From contig JAKQBU010000182.1 of assembly GCA_029573975.1 (NCBI GenBank), positions 1 through 6,840 of the forward strand: a DNA stretch of 6,840 nt, read 5' to 3'. Shown piece by piece: positions 1-6,172 of the stretch. Source of the stretch: Planctomycetota bacterium. Its GTDB lineage: Bacteria > Planctomycetota > Phycisphaerae > Sedimentisphaerales > SM23-30. The position numbers and the translations under genes are program-made. The notes under the pieces are model-generated. The model worked only from the letters and a program-made list of their open reading frames with translations, was not told the DNA's origin and ran no database searches. Numbering within the stretch: the stretch's first letter is position 1; every line of letters starts with the position of its first letter.

Positions 1-771
1 CTCCAGGGCGGCGCCGGCGATTTTCTTCTGCGCCAAAGCGGCATATAAATCGTCTTCCTTGATGACCGGCCCACGGGCTACATTGATAATCCGGGCGGTC
101 GGCTTCATTAAACCGATCAACTCCGCATTGATCATGCCGCGGGTTTGATCGGTTACAGGTACATGTAACGTCAGATAATCACAGCGTTTACAAACATCTT
201 TCAGATCCGCGACCATTTCAATCCCTATCTGAGCGGCGGATTCCGGAATCGCGATGGGATCGTAGCCGATGACTTTCATTTTCAGGCCCAGCGCCCGGCG
301 TGCCACGGCCATACCGATTCTTCCCATACCGACTACACCTAATGTTTTGCCGTTTAGCTGGGTCCCCTGAAACGACTTGCGGTCCCATTTGCCGCCTTTG
401 AGGCTGTTACAGGCAGGGACCACGTACCGCGACAGGGCCATCATCAGGGCAATGGTGTGTTCGGCGGCACTGATGGTGTTGCCGTCGGGGGTATTCATGA
501 CCATGACCCCCTTCTTGGTGGCCACCGGTACATCCACATTATCCACCCCTACCCCGGCCCGGGCGATCCCGCGCAATTTTCCGCACTTTTCCAAAACCTT
601 GGCCGTAACCTGCGTACCGCTGCGAATGATCAAACCGTCGTAATCGCCGATGATCGATACCAGTTCATCCTCACTAATGCCGGTTTTAACGGCGACTTCC
701 ACATCATCCATGCTTTTTAACAGATCAAGCCCTTCCTGAGCCAGCTTATCCGTGACCAAGATTTTGTACAT
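1..771 (-). CDS. serA: D-3-phosphoglycerate dehydrogenase, N-terminal part (cut by window edge)
   Basis: Oxidises 3-phosphoglycerate to 3-phosphohydroxypyruvate with NAD, the first step of serine synthesis, in the cytoplasm. My minus-strand translation gives 257 codons starting MYKILVTDKL and running off the left edge. Visible in order: the N-terminal half of the substrate-binding domain, with the RSGT motif at residues 50-53; the ARAGVGVDNVD motif at 70-80; and the NAD-binding Rossmann core with GMGRIG at 148-153. The acidic residue ending the next strand is D171 (GYDP), and the substrate/catalytic arginine R233 lies in NVARGP. The later catalytic Glu and His and any C-terminal ACT or ASB domain are outside the window, so the long (ACT-containing) and short forms cannot be told apart. 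The start is supported by AAAGGA at 779-784, seven bases before the ATG. Transcribed divergently from alr. Related 2-hydroxyacid dehydrogenases are the alternative, but the N-terminal motifs are typical of SerA. Confidence 0.93.
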   Translation of the reverse strand, partial: MYKILVTDKLAQEGLDLLKSMDDVEVAVKTGISEDELVSIIGDYDGLIIRSGTQVTAKVLEKCGKLRGIARAGVGVDNVDVPVATKKGVMVMNTPDGNTISAAEHTIALMMALSRYVVPACNSLKGGKWDRKSFQGTQLNGKTLGVVGMGRIGMAVARRALGLKMKVIGYDPIAIPESAAQIGIEMVADLKDVCKRCDYLTLHVPVTDQTRGMINAELIGLMKPTARIINVARGPVIKEDDLYAALAQKKIAGAALE

Positions 772-846
772 AGACAAATCCTTTCATTTGCCCGACTCGT
801 AAAACTAACACCATTTCGACGTAAAACAAACCGATAAGGAAACAGA

Positions 847-875
847 ATTATGATGGTTTGGAAACCGGCTGTCCA
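847..875 (-). promoter_or_regulatory. Probable sigma70 promoter of serA
   Basis: On the minus strand, TGGACA (870-875) is followed by a 17-base spacer and CATAAT (847-852); each hexamer matches consensus at five of six positions. The predicted start of transcription near 840 gives a leader of about 70 bases before the serA ATG at 771. I saw no terminator or known riboswitch motif in that leader. Confidence 0.55.
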
Positions 876-888
876 GCATATTTTTTTC

Positions 889-917
889 TTGACGAATAAA
901 TCCGGATGAATCATTCT
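889..917 (+). promoter_or_regulatory. Weak candidate promoter for alr
   Basis: TTGACG (889-894), 17 bases, then CATTCT (912-917), which matches the -10 consensus poorly. A second candidate is TTGATT (958-963), 17 bases, GATAGT (981-986), four of six at each hexamer. The second would start transcription inside the dyad at 987-1008. I cannot choose between them from sequence alone. Confidence 0.25.
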
Positions 918-986
918 GAAGATCAAAGGCAGCCGCGGGTTGCCGGCGTTTTAAATATTGATTTTACATGGAATAATGGAGATAGT

Positions 987-1008
987 ATCCGGAAATGGTT
1001 TTCCGGAT
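987..1008. promoter_or_regulatory. Perfect dyad just upstream of alr
   Basis: ATCCGGAAA (987-995), a TGGT loop, then TTTCCGGAT (1000-1008): nine perfect base pairs, ending ten bases before the alr start codon. The right arm plus its flank, TCCGGATGAA (1002-1011), recurs directly at 901-910, so TCCGGA occurs three times in about 110 bases. It could be an operator for a dimeric regulator or an RNA hairpin affecting alr translation. There is no T-run, so it is not an intrinsic terminator. Confidence 0.5.
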
Positions 1009-1018
1009 GAAATAAATT

Positions 1019-2248
1019 ATGGATAGTAAAAAAACGCAAGGATTGCTATCGAAACCGGCCGCCAAACCTATAAACTCGCCTCTGGAAAGCCTTTATGGAA
1101 TCGGTCCCCTGCGTTTGCGGGACAGTTCCCTCAAAACCGTGCAGGCGTATATTAATCGTGTCAACTTAAAGCACAACGTAGAAATTTTGAAAAAAAAATG
1201 TGCTGCTGGGGTGAAATTCTGTGCGGTCGTCAAGGCGGATGCCTACGGGCATAACGCCCGATTGCTGGTTCCGGTTCTGGCCGGCGGGTACGCGGATTAC
1301 TTTGCGGTCTCCAATATTGAAGAAGCGGAACGCATTTATCCGTTTGCCAAAGGGAAACCGATCCTGGTTTTCGCCCCCCTTTATGAAGGGATTGCCCCCG
1401 ATCTGTTGCAACTGGCGCAGGCCAGGGGATTTCACTGCACCATCTGTTCCCCGGCGGGCCTGCGGTATGTCAATGATTATATGGAAACCACCAGCCGGTC
1501 GCTGCCGGTGCAGATGAAGGTGGATACGGGAATGGGCCGGGTGGGCTGCCTGGCGGAGGAATTTGAAGACCTGTACCACGCCATTCGGGAGAAAAAATGG
1601 TTCCAGATTACGGGCGTCTATTCGCATTTTGCCAACGCCGACGATCAGGATCTGAGCAAAGCCCGGCAGCAGACAGCCGTATTCTCAGAACTGGTAACGC
1701 GGCTGGGTCTTTCCCAGTTTCCCATACTAAAACATATTTCGAGCACCGCCGCGACCATGCAGTTACCGGAAGCCCACTACGATATGATCCGCTGCGGCAT
1801 CGGAATGTATGGTTATACCACCGGCGCATACGGCCAGTCCTGCGGTTTAAAGCCGGTCATGAAGGTGGAAGCGCCTCTGATTCAGATTAAGAAGCTGGCG
1901 GCCGGCCAGTCCTGCGGATATGGCGGGACCTATATCGCCCCGAACGATATGCTGATCGGTCTGATTCCTTTCGGATATGCTGATGGTTTGTTTCGCTCGC
2001 TATCGAACCGGATCTCGCTAAAGATCGGCAGCTATGAAGCCCCGGTAGTGGGACGCATCAGCATGGACCTGACGATGATCGATTTATCGAATGTTCCCCA
2101 TCCGGCCGAGGGCATGATGGTGACGGTAATCGACGACCAGCCGGGCAGTTGCTGCGACATTTATCATATGGCCGAGCAGATCGGGACGATTCCGTATGAA
2201 ATCCTGATCTCCATCGGCAGCCGGGTGAAACGAGTGATTGTAAACTGA
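1019..2248 (+). CDS. alr: Alanine racemase
   Basis: PLP-dependent interconversion of L- and D-alanine, supplying D-Ala for peptidoglycan; cytoplasmic. The 409 residues show the family's barrel and C-terminal beta domain. The PLP-binding lysine is K72 in VVKADAYGH, KVDTGMGRVG lies at 167-176 (K167, R174), and SHFA at 202-205 holds H203. The PLP-nitrogen-contacting arginine is R258 in MIRCGIGMYG. The catalytic tyrosine is Y301 in CGYGGTY, GYADG is at 319-323, GRISMD at 345-350, and the phosphate-binding tyrosine is Y393 in IPYEI. All key residues are present, so it should be active. About 35 extra N-terminal residues precede the usual start of the family. No ATG lies closer to the conserved core; a GTG at 1139 would give a standard length but has no ribosome site. 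The ATG at 1019 also has only a weak one (GGA at 1005-1007). Followed closely by the macrodomain gene, probably in one operon. Confidence 0.95.
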   Translation: MDSKKTQGLLSKPAAKPINSPLESLYGIGPLRLRDSSLKTVQAYINRVNLKHNVEILKKKCAAGVKFCAVVKADAYGHNARLLVPVLAGGYADYFAVSNIEEAERIYPFAKGKPILVFAPLYEGIAPDLLQLAQARGFHCTICSPAGLRYVNDYMETTSRSLPVQMKVDTGMGRVGCLAEEFEDLYHAIREKKWFQITGVYSHFANADDQDLSKARQQTAVFSELVTRLGLSQFPILKHISSTAATMQLPEAHYDMIRCGIGMYGYTTGAYGQSCGLKPVMKVEAPLIQIKKLAAGQSCGYGGTYIAPNDMLIGLIPFGYADGLFRSLSNRISLKIGSYEAPVVGRISMDLTMIDLSNVPHPAEGMMVTVIDDQPGSCCDIYHMAEQIGTIPYEILISIGSRVKRVIVN

Positions 2249-2269
2249 GAGTAAAGGATTTTCCATTCC

Positions 2270-2806
2270 ATGACCGGTAAAATTACTCTGATCCAGGGCG
2301 ATATTACCCGACAGGAAACCGAGGCGATTGTGAATGCCGCCAACAGTTCGCTGATGGGCGGGGGCGGAGTCGATGGGGCGATTCACCGGGCCGGCGGACC
2401 GGCGATTCTGGAGGAGTGTAAGAAAATTGTGGCCAGACAGGGAAAATGTCCGACGGGGGAAGCCGTGATTACCCCAGGAGGAAATCTGAAAGCTAAATAT
2501 GTAATCCATACTGTGGGGCCGATTTGGAAAGACGGCAGCCGCGGGGAAGATGATTTGCTGGCAAATGCCTATCGGAATTCCCTGCAAATGGCCGTACAAA
2601 ACGGAATCCAAACCATCGCGTTTCCTTCCATCAGTACCGGAGCCTACCGGTTTCCCCTCGAACGCGCGGCCCGGATCGCCTTACAAACCGTACAGGATTT
2701 TCTGCAAAAAACAAAACAGCTCGAGAAAGTCCGCTTTGTTCTCTTTAGCCAGAAGGATCTGGAGGTGTATCAAAAAGAATATAACCAACTAGCGGACGGG
2801 TATTAG
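2270..2806 (+). CDS. ymdB: Macrodomain protein, O-acetyl-ADP-ribose deacetylase (YmdB type)
   Basis: Single macrodomain of 178 residues, essentially the length of E. coli YmdB. Family members bind ADP-ribose and remove acetyl from O-acetyl-ADP-ribose or ADP-ribose from acidic side chains; E. coli YmdB also restrains RNase III. Seen in order: QGDIT at 9-13, [20 protein letters not shown] at 20-39, CPTGEAVIT at 60-68, VIHTVGP at 78-84, and the phosphate-binding loop ISTGAYRFP at 121-129. N25 and D35 match the catalytic pair of the YmdB class. No extra domain, signal peptide or membrane segment. The start has AAAGGA at 2253-2258, eleven bases upstream. It lies 21 bases after alr on the same strand with no terminator between them, so the two are probably cotranscribed. 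Which substrate it prefers cannot be read from sequence. Confidence 0.93.
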   Translation: MTGKITLIQGDITRQETEAIVNAANSSLMGGGGVDGAIHRAGGPAILEECKKIVARQGKCPTGEAVITPGGNLKAKYVIHTVGPIWKDGSRGEDDLLANAYRNSLQMAVQNGIQTIAFPSISTGAYRFPLERAARIALQTVQDFLQKTKQLEKVRFVLFSQKDLEVYQKEYNQLADGY

Positions 2807-2976
2807 CAAATCCGGTTCAAGGGAATGGGCTGTTCTTTCCGGTTGAGTATTTGACACAGGGGGTCCGTTGCGGTAATCTAGGCGCTATAGCCCGTTCTGC
2901 GGGTCAAGGGTATCTGGACGGCTGGTTCCCTGAAGCCATAGAATATGGTGAGAACGATAGATAGGCAAACTTGACG
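2807..2976. other. Intergenic stretch without a recognised gene
   Basis: No convincing coding frame on either strand. It contains TTGACA (2851-2856), 17 bases, TAATCT (2874-2879), a possible but poor plus-strand promoter. It also has the palindrome GCTATAGC and a small hairpin, CCATA-GAA-TATGG. I tested it by eye for a tRNA and found no T-arm. The minus strand would be the downstream part of any transcript made from the element copy at 2977-3055. Confidence 0.4.
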
Positions 2977-2999
2977 GAACCGCCAAAAGTCGATATAGA
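2971..2999 (+). promoter_or_regulatory. Probable sigma70 promoter of lon
   Basis: TTGACG (2971-2976), a 17-base spacer, then TATAGA (2994-2999). The predicted transcription start near 3006 gives a leader of about 73 bases. The spacer, -10 hexamer and much of the leader lie on the complement of the 79-base element, so lon transcription and any transcript of the element on the other strand would be antisense to each other. No CIRCE element (TTAGCACTC-N9-GAGTGCTAA) is present. Confidence 0.5.
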
Positions 3000-3055
3000 C
3001 ATCCAAAAACAGCTCTGGCTCTCCTATAACAAGGGATCAAAGAGCTTTTGACGCT
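2977..3055 (-). repeat. 79-base inverted element, copy 1 (candidate structured RNA)
   Basis: Its reverse complement aligns without gaps to 5657-5735 at 66 of 79 positions; the last 18 bases (ATCGACTTTTGGCGGTTC) are identical. On the minus strand it can fold with a closing helix pairing 3045-3053 with 2981-2989 (CGTCAAAAG with CTTTTGGCG). An internal 7-bp hairpin pairs 3039-3045 with 3018-3024 (GCTCTTT with GGAGAGC). The single G at 3045 can join only one of the two helices. No strong minus-strand promoter was found just upstream. See the findings for why this strand is preferred. Confidence 0.75.
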
Positions 3056-3064
3056 GGCGTCAAA
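3047..3064. promoter_or_regulatory. Perfect dyad in the lon leader
   Basis: TTTGACGC (3047-3054), TG, GCGTCAAA (3057-3064): an uninterrupted 8-2-8 inverted repeat ending 14 bases before the lon ATG. One arm is the 5' end of element copy 1 and the other lies outside it; copy 2 lacks the outside arm, so this is specific to lon. It could be a repressor site, or an alternative partner for the element's closing helix. Confidence 0.5.
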
Positions 3065-3078
3065 GTTATCGAAATTTT

Positions 3079-5625
3079 ATGAGTAAAAAAACGAAAAAGA
3101 AAACCGAAGAAATTATCTGCCAGTTTGATACGAGCAATCTGGATCTGGATAACGTCGATGTAAAGCAAAATCCCATTCAGGTGCCGGAAATGGCCTCCCA
3201 TCCATCCAAACCTGTCCCAGCCGGAAAATCTTCCGCCAGGCAGGAGGTCAAAAATGAGGATGGGGAACAACTACACATTCCTAACGAATTGGGGATACTG
3301 GCTTTACGGAATGCCGTGGTTTTCCCCGGCACTGTAATTCCACTGGCGGTGGGCCGCAGCCGCAGCAACCGGCTTTTGGACGATTCCCTCCAAAACGAAA
3401 AACTAATCGGAGTGATTACCCAAAAGAATCCCAACGCCGACGAACCCGACTTCCATGAAATCTATCCGGTAGGAACCGTCGTTTCCATCATCAAGACCCT
3501 GAAACTGCCCGACGGCCAGCGAAGTATTGTGGTCCATGGCCTGGTGCGGTTCCGGGTAGTGCAGTGGCTGGGGAAAGATCCCTTTCTGCGGGCCAGAATC
3601 GAAACGCTGACCTCACAGGTCAAACCCAGCAAGGAACTGGCCGCCCTGGCCAACAGTATCCGGCAAATGGCCGAACACATGATCAAGCTTTCCCCCAATA
3701 TTCCGGAGGAAGTCAATGTGGTTTTAACCAACATTGAGGATCCCGGGGCGCTGGCGGATTTTCTGGCCGCCAATATCAATATTCCGGTGGACCAGAAACA
3801 AAAACTGCTAGAGACGGCGGATGTGGGCGAACGGCTGAAGATTCTGTCGGTGGCGATGGCCAGCCAGAATGAACTGCTGGAGCTGAGTGCGAAAATCCAG
3901 CACCAGGTCAGCAAATCGATTGATAAAACCCAGCGGGAATATTTCTTGCAGGAACAGCTCAAGGCCATTCAATCCGAGCTGGGGCAATCCGATCAGAAAT
4001 CGGCGGAGATGGAGGAACTGAAGGGGCTGATCGAAAAAGCACAAATGCCCGAAAAAGTCCGCGCCGAGGCCCAGCGGGAACTGGACCGGCTCAGCCGCAT
4101 GCATACCATGAGTCCCGAATTCAGCGTGCAGCGGTCCTATATCGAATGGCTGTGCGAATTGCCGTGGGCCAAAAGTACGGAGGACAAGCTCAATTTAAGC
4201 CGTGCCCGGCAGGTTCTCAACACCGACCATTACGATCTGGTGAAAGTCAAAAAACGGATCCTGGAATTTCTGGCGGTCCGCAAGCTCAATCCCGAAGGCC
4301 GCAGTCCGATATTATGTTTTGTCGGCCCGCCGGGGGTGGGCAAGACCTCGCTGGGAAAAAGCATTGCCCGCAGCCTGGGCCGCAAATTCGTCCGTATTTC
4401 GCTGGGCGGAATCCGGGACGAGGCGGACATCCGGGGACATCGAAGGACCTACATCGGGGCCTTGCCGGGACGGATCATCCAGGAACTGCGAAAGTGTGAA
4501 AGCCGCAATCCGGTGTTCATGCTGGACGAGTTGGACAAAATCGGCCAGGATTTCCGGGGCGACCCGGCCTCGGCCCTGCTGGAGGTGCTGGACCCGGAAC
4601 AAAACAATTCCTTTACCGACCATTACATCGGCCAGCCGTTCGATCTATCGAAGGTGATGTTTATCGGCACCGCCAACTATATGGGCACCGTGCCGCCGGC
4701 CCTGCGGGATCGGATGGAAGTGATCGAACTGCCCGGCTACACCGCCAGCGAAAAACTCTCCATCGCCAAACGGTATCTGCTGCCCCGCCAGCTTCAGGAA
4801 AACGGCCTGACCGGCCGGCAGTTACTCCTGAAAGAGGGAACACTTGAAAAAATCATCGAGTCATACACCCGCGAAGCCGGCGTTCGGGAGCTGGAACGGC
4901 AGATTGCCGCCGTTTGCCGGGCCATTGCGGTGGAGATTGCCGAGGGGAAGCGGAAGAACGCCGCCGTTTCTCCTTCGCTGCTGGCTTCTCTGCTGGGGCC
5001 GGTTCAGTATGAATCCGAACTGGCCCTGCGCACCAGTACGCCCGGTGTCGCCACCGGCCTGGCCTATACACCCGTGGGCGGCGAGGTTTTGTTTATCGAA
5101 TCCTCGATCACACCGGGGGAAGGACACCTGGTTCTGACCGGACAGCTTGGCGATGTCATGAAAGAAAGTGCCCAGGCCGCCGTAACCGTCATCAAAAGCC
5201 TCGCGGCCAAAAAAATCGCCGGGAAGAATCAGACAACACAAAAAATCCTGGCCCAGTTTCTTATCGATCACCAGAACCTGAAAAAACACAATATTCATAT
5301 TCACGTCCCAGCCGGGGCTATCCCCAAGGACGGCCCATCGGCGGGACTGGCGATTTATACTTCCCTGGTCTCCCTGTTTACCGGCCGGGCGGTACGGGCG
5401 GACCTTGCCATGACCGGGGAAATCACCCTGCGGGGCCTGGTGCTGCCCATCGGCGGGGTCAAAGAGAAGGTCCTGGCCGCCAAACGGGCCGGGATCAAAA
5501 CCGTCATTCTGCCCGATCGTAACAAAAAAGACACCCTGGATCTGCCCAAAGATGCCCTGCGGAACCTGACCTTTGTTTTTGTCGATCACGTGGATAAAGT
5601 CCTGCGAATCGCATTGGAAAATTGA
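3079..5625 (+). CDS. lon: ATP-dependent Lon protease
   Basis: Cytoplasmic hexameric AAA+ serine protease that degrades misfolded and regulatory proteins. The 848 residues carry the complete LonA architecture. The N-terminal substrate-recognition (LAN) domain runs from about 67 to 265. A helical linker includes [14 protein letters not shown] at 285-298. The AAA+ module has Walker A GPPGVGKT at 416-423, Walker B with D483-E484, candidate arginine finger R545 and sensor-2 R603 in [11 protein letters not shown]. The protease domain has catalytic S754 in PKDGPSAG and K797 in GGVKEK, spaced exactly as S679 and K722 of E. coli Lon. Compared with the 784-residue E. coli enzyme, the extra length is mostly a Lys-rich, low-complexity N-terminal extension of about 60 residues; the C-terminus is not extended. 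No Shine-Dalgarno precedes the ATG at 3079. An in-frame ATG at codon 38 is a possible later start. The gene is flanked by inverted copies of the 79-base element, and its stop codon overlaps the next promoter. Confidence 0.98.
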   Translation: MSKKTKKKTEEIICQFDTSNLDLDNVDVKQNPIQVPEMASHPSKPVPAGKSSARQEVKNEDGEQLHIPNELGILALRNAVVFPGTVIPLAVGRSRSNRLLDDSLQNEKLIGVITQKNPNADEPDFHEIYPVGTVVSIIKTLKLPDGQRSIVVHGLVRFRVVQWLGKDPFLRARIETLTSQVKPSKELAALANSIRQMAEHMIKLSPNIPEEVNVVLTNIEDPGALADFLAANINIPVDQKQKLLETADVGERLKILSVAMASQNELLELSAKIQHQVSKSIDKTQREYFLQEQLKAIQSELGQSDQKSAEMEELKGLIEKAQMPEKVRAEAQRELDRLSRMHTMSPEFSVQRSYIEWLCELPWAKSTEDKLNLSRARQVLNTDHYDLVKVKKRILEFLAVRKLNPEGRSPILCFVGPPGVGKTSLGKSIARSLGRKFVRISLGGIRDEADIRGHRRTYIGALPGRIIQELRKCESRNPVFMLDELDKIGQDFRGDPASALLEVLDPEQNNSFTDHYIGQPFDLSKVMFIGTANYMGTVPPALRDRMEVIELPGYTASEKLSIAKRYLLPRQLQENGLTGRQLLLKEGTLEKIIESYTREAGVRELERQIAAVCRAIAVEIAEGKRKNAAVSPSLLASLLGPVQYESELALRTSTPGVATGLAYTPVGGEVLFIESSITPGEGHLVLTGQLGDVMKESAQAAVTVIKSLAAKKIAGKNQTTQKILAQFLIDHQNLKKHNIHIHVPAGAIPKDGPSAGLAIYTSLVSLFTGRAVRADLAMTGEITLRGLVLPIGGVKEKVLAAKRAGIKTVILPDRNKKDTLDLPKDALRNLTFVFVDHVDKVLRIALEN

Positions 5626-5649
5626 CATTCTCCCGGATCAGGCTATAAT
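5622..5649 (+). promoter_or_regulatory. Consensus sigma70 promoter of the STAS-ACT operon
   Basis: TTGACA (5622-5627), 16 bases, TATAAT (5644-5649): both hexamers match the consensus exactly. The -35 box contains the lon stop codon TGA (5623-5625). Transcription should start at about 5656-5657, the first base of element copy 2, giving a leader of roughly 148 bases before the STAS gene. Confidence 0.85.
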
Positions 5650-5656
5650 GGGCGCT

Positions 5657-5735
5657 AGCGTCAAAAGCTCTTCGATCTCTTATTATTGAGGAGCCAGAGC
5701 CGTTTTTGAATGCGAGAATCGACTTTTGGCGGTTC
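5657..5735 (+). repeat. 79-base inverted element, copy 2 (candidate structured leader RNA)
   Basis: Second copy, in the opposite orientation to the one upstream of lon. Closing helix: 5659-5667 with 5723-5731. Internal hairpin: GCTCTTC (5667-5673) with GAGGAGC (5688-5694). GCTCT can instead pair with AGAGC (5696-5700), which is followed by CGTTTTT, a weak terminator-like arrangement. It starts at the predicted transcription start of the downstream operon, so it should form the 5' end of that mRNA. It matches no riboswitch consensus that I know. Confidence 0.75.
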
Positions 5736-5784
5736 TCTCATAACGAAAGCTGGTATTTGGAAATTTCTGGCATTCCCGGCCTGA
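5710..5784 (+). CDS. Possible 24-residue leader peptide (speculative)
   Basis: Short ORF opening MRESTFGGSL and ending FLAFPA before TGA at 5782-5784. The ATG and the STFGGS stretch are kept, in the same frame, in element copy 1 on the minus strand (ATG at 3002, opening MSISTFGGSV, stop at 2904-2906). The stop codon lies in the loop of the hairpin at 5775-5793. Against it: the nearest ribosome-site-like sequence, GAGGAG at 5688-5693, is 16 bases away, and the shared residues come from identical DNA that may be conserved only as RNA. Confidence 0.2.
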   Translation: MRESTFGGSLITKAGIWKFLAFPA

Positions 5785-5793
5785 CGGGCCGGG
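5775..5793 (+). promoter_or_regulatory. GC-only hairpin abutting the STAS ribosome binding site
   Basis: CCCGGCC (5775-5781), loop TGACG, GGCCGGG (5787-5793): seven G-C pairs. It ends one base before the GGAG Shine-Dalgarno at 5795-5798 and has no T-run, so it is unlikely to be an intrinsic terminator. It would hinder ribosome access to the STAS start unless opened. Confidence 0.55.
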
Positions 5794-5804
5794 CGGAGAA
5801 ACGT

Positions 5805-6161
5805 ATGAATGAGGAATCACAACTTACGGTAACGCAGCAGGATGGCGTTTCCCTGGTCAACTTCCGCGAGGCGTCCGTTCTGGATGCCTATCATGTCGGG
5901 CTGGTCAGCAAGGATTTGTATGCCCTGATTGAGAAGCAGGGGCTGCGGAAACTGGTCCTGGATTTGTCCTCCATCAAGATGCTCAGCAGCCAAACTTTGG
6001 GAGTTCTCCTGAATATGCGGCAAAAACTCGACCAGCTCGGCGGAAAAATGGTCTTGAGCGGGATCGACCCCCGTCTCTATCGGGTCTTTAAAATTACCCA
6101 TCTGAAAGATTTGTTCGAATTTTATGAAACCAACGAGGAGGCAATTGCCTCTTTCCAGTAA
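5805..6161 (+). CDS. STAS-domain protein, anti-sigma factor antagonist-like
   Basis: A 118-residue single STAS domain of SpoIIAA/RsbV size. Family members bind an anti-sigma factor or switch-kinase until a conserved serine is phosphorylated. The central segment is LVLDLSSIKMLSSQTLGVLL (50-69). S62 aligns with the phosphorylated Ser58 of B. subtilis SpoIIAA (MDSSGLGV), but the preceding Asp is Ser61 and the following Ser-Gly is Gln63-Thr64. The later LGGKMVLSGI (78-87) and LFEFYETNEEA (103-113) also fit the fold. The ATG at 5805 is chosen because GGAG (5795-5798) lies six bases upstream. The frame stays open to a TTG at 5706, which would add 33 residues encoded by the repeated element and is unlikely. 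Eleven bases separate it from the ACT gene, so they should be cotranscribed. No sigma factor, anti-sigma factor or kinase is present in the window, so its partner is unknown. Confidence 0.88.
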   Translation: MNEESQLTVTQQDGVSLVNFREASVLDAYHVGLVSKDLYALIEKQGLRKLVLDLSSIKMLSSQTLGVLLNMRQKLDQLGGKMVLSGIDPRLYRVFKITHLKDLFEFYETNEEAIASFQ

Positions 6162-6172
6162 AAAGGCGCAGT

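Noticed and set aside
717..926. 69-codon minus-strand frame overlapping the serA start
   Set aside because: Overlaps serA in another frame, has no family resemblance, and covers the serA promoter.
2084..2611. Minus-strand open frame across the alr-macrodomain junction
   Set aside because: Antisense to conserved motifs of both genes, with no recognisable domain or ribosome site.
2881..2960. tRNA-like sequence around GGTTCCCTGAAGCC
   Set aside because: No T-arm pairing, no anticodon arm and no closing acceptor stem could be assembled.
3242..3337. AGGAGGT followed by an ATG at 3254 inside lon
   Set aside because: Good ribosome site by appearance, but it is in the +1 frame of lon and stops after 27 codons; most likely chance.
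4861..5628. Long open frame opposite the 3' half of lon (255 codons, minus strand)
   Set aside because: Lies wholly antisense to the conserved AAA+ and protease domains; composition is that of a reverse-strand shadow and no family motif is seen.
2977..5735. Element copies as terminal inverted repeats of a transposon carrying lon
   Set aside because: No transposase, no matching short duplications outside the ends, and differences that preserve RNA pairing argue for a functional RNA instead.
5657..5735. Integron attC site
   Set aside because: The hairpin shape and length recall attC, but the RYYYAAC and GTTRRRY core ends are absent and the copies are inverted, not arranged as a cassette array.
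5706..5804. TTG start that would extend the STAS protein by 33 residues
   Set aside because: The added residues come from the repeated element and the leader hairpin; the ATG at 5805 has a GGAG six bases upstream and gives the usual STAS length.
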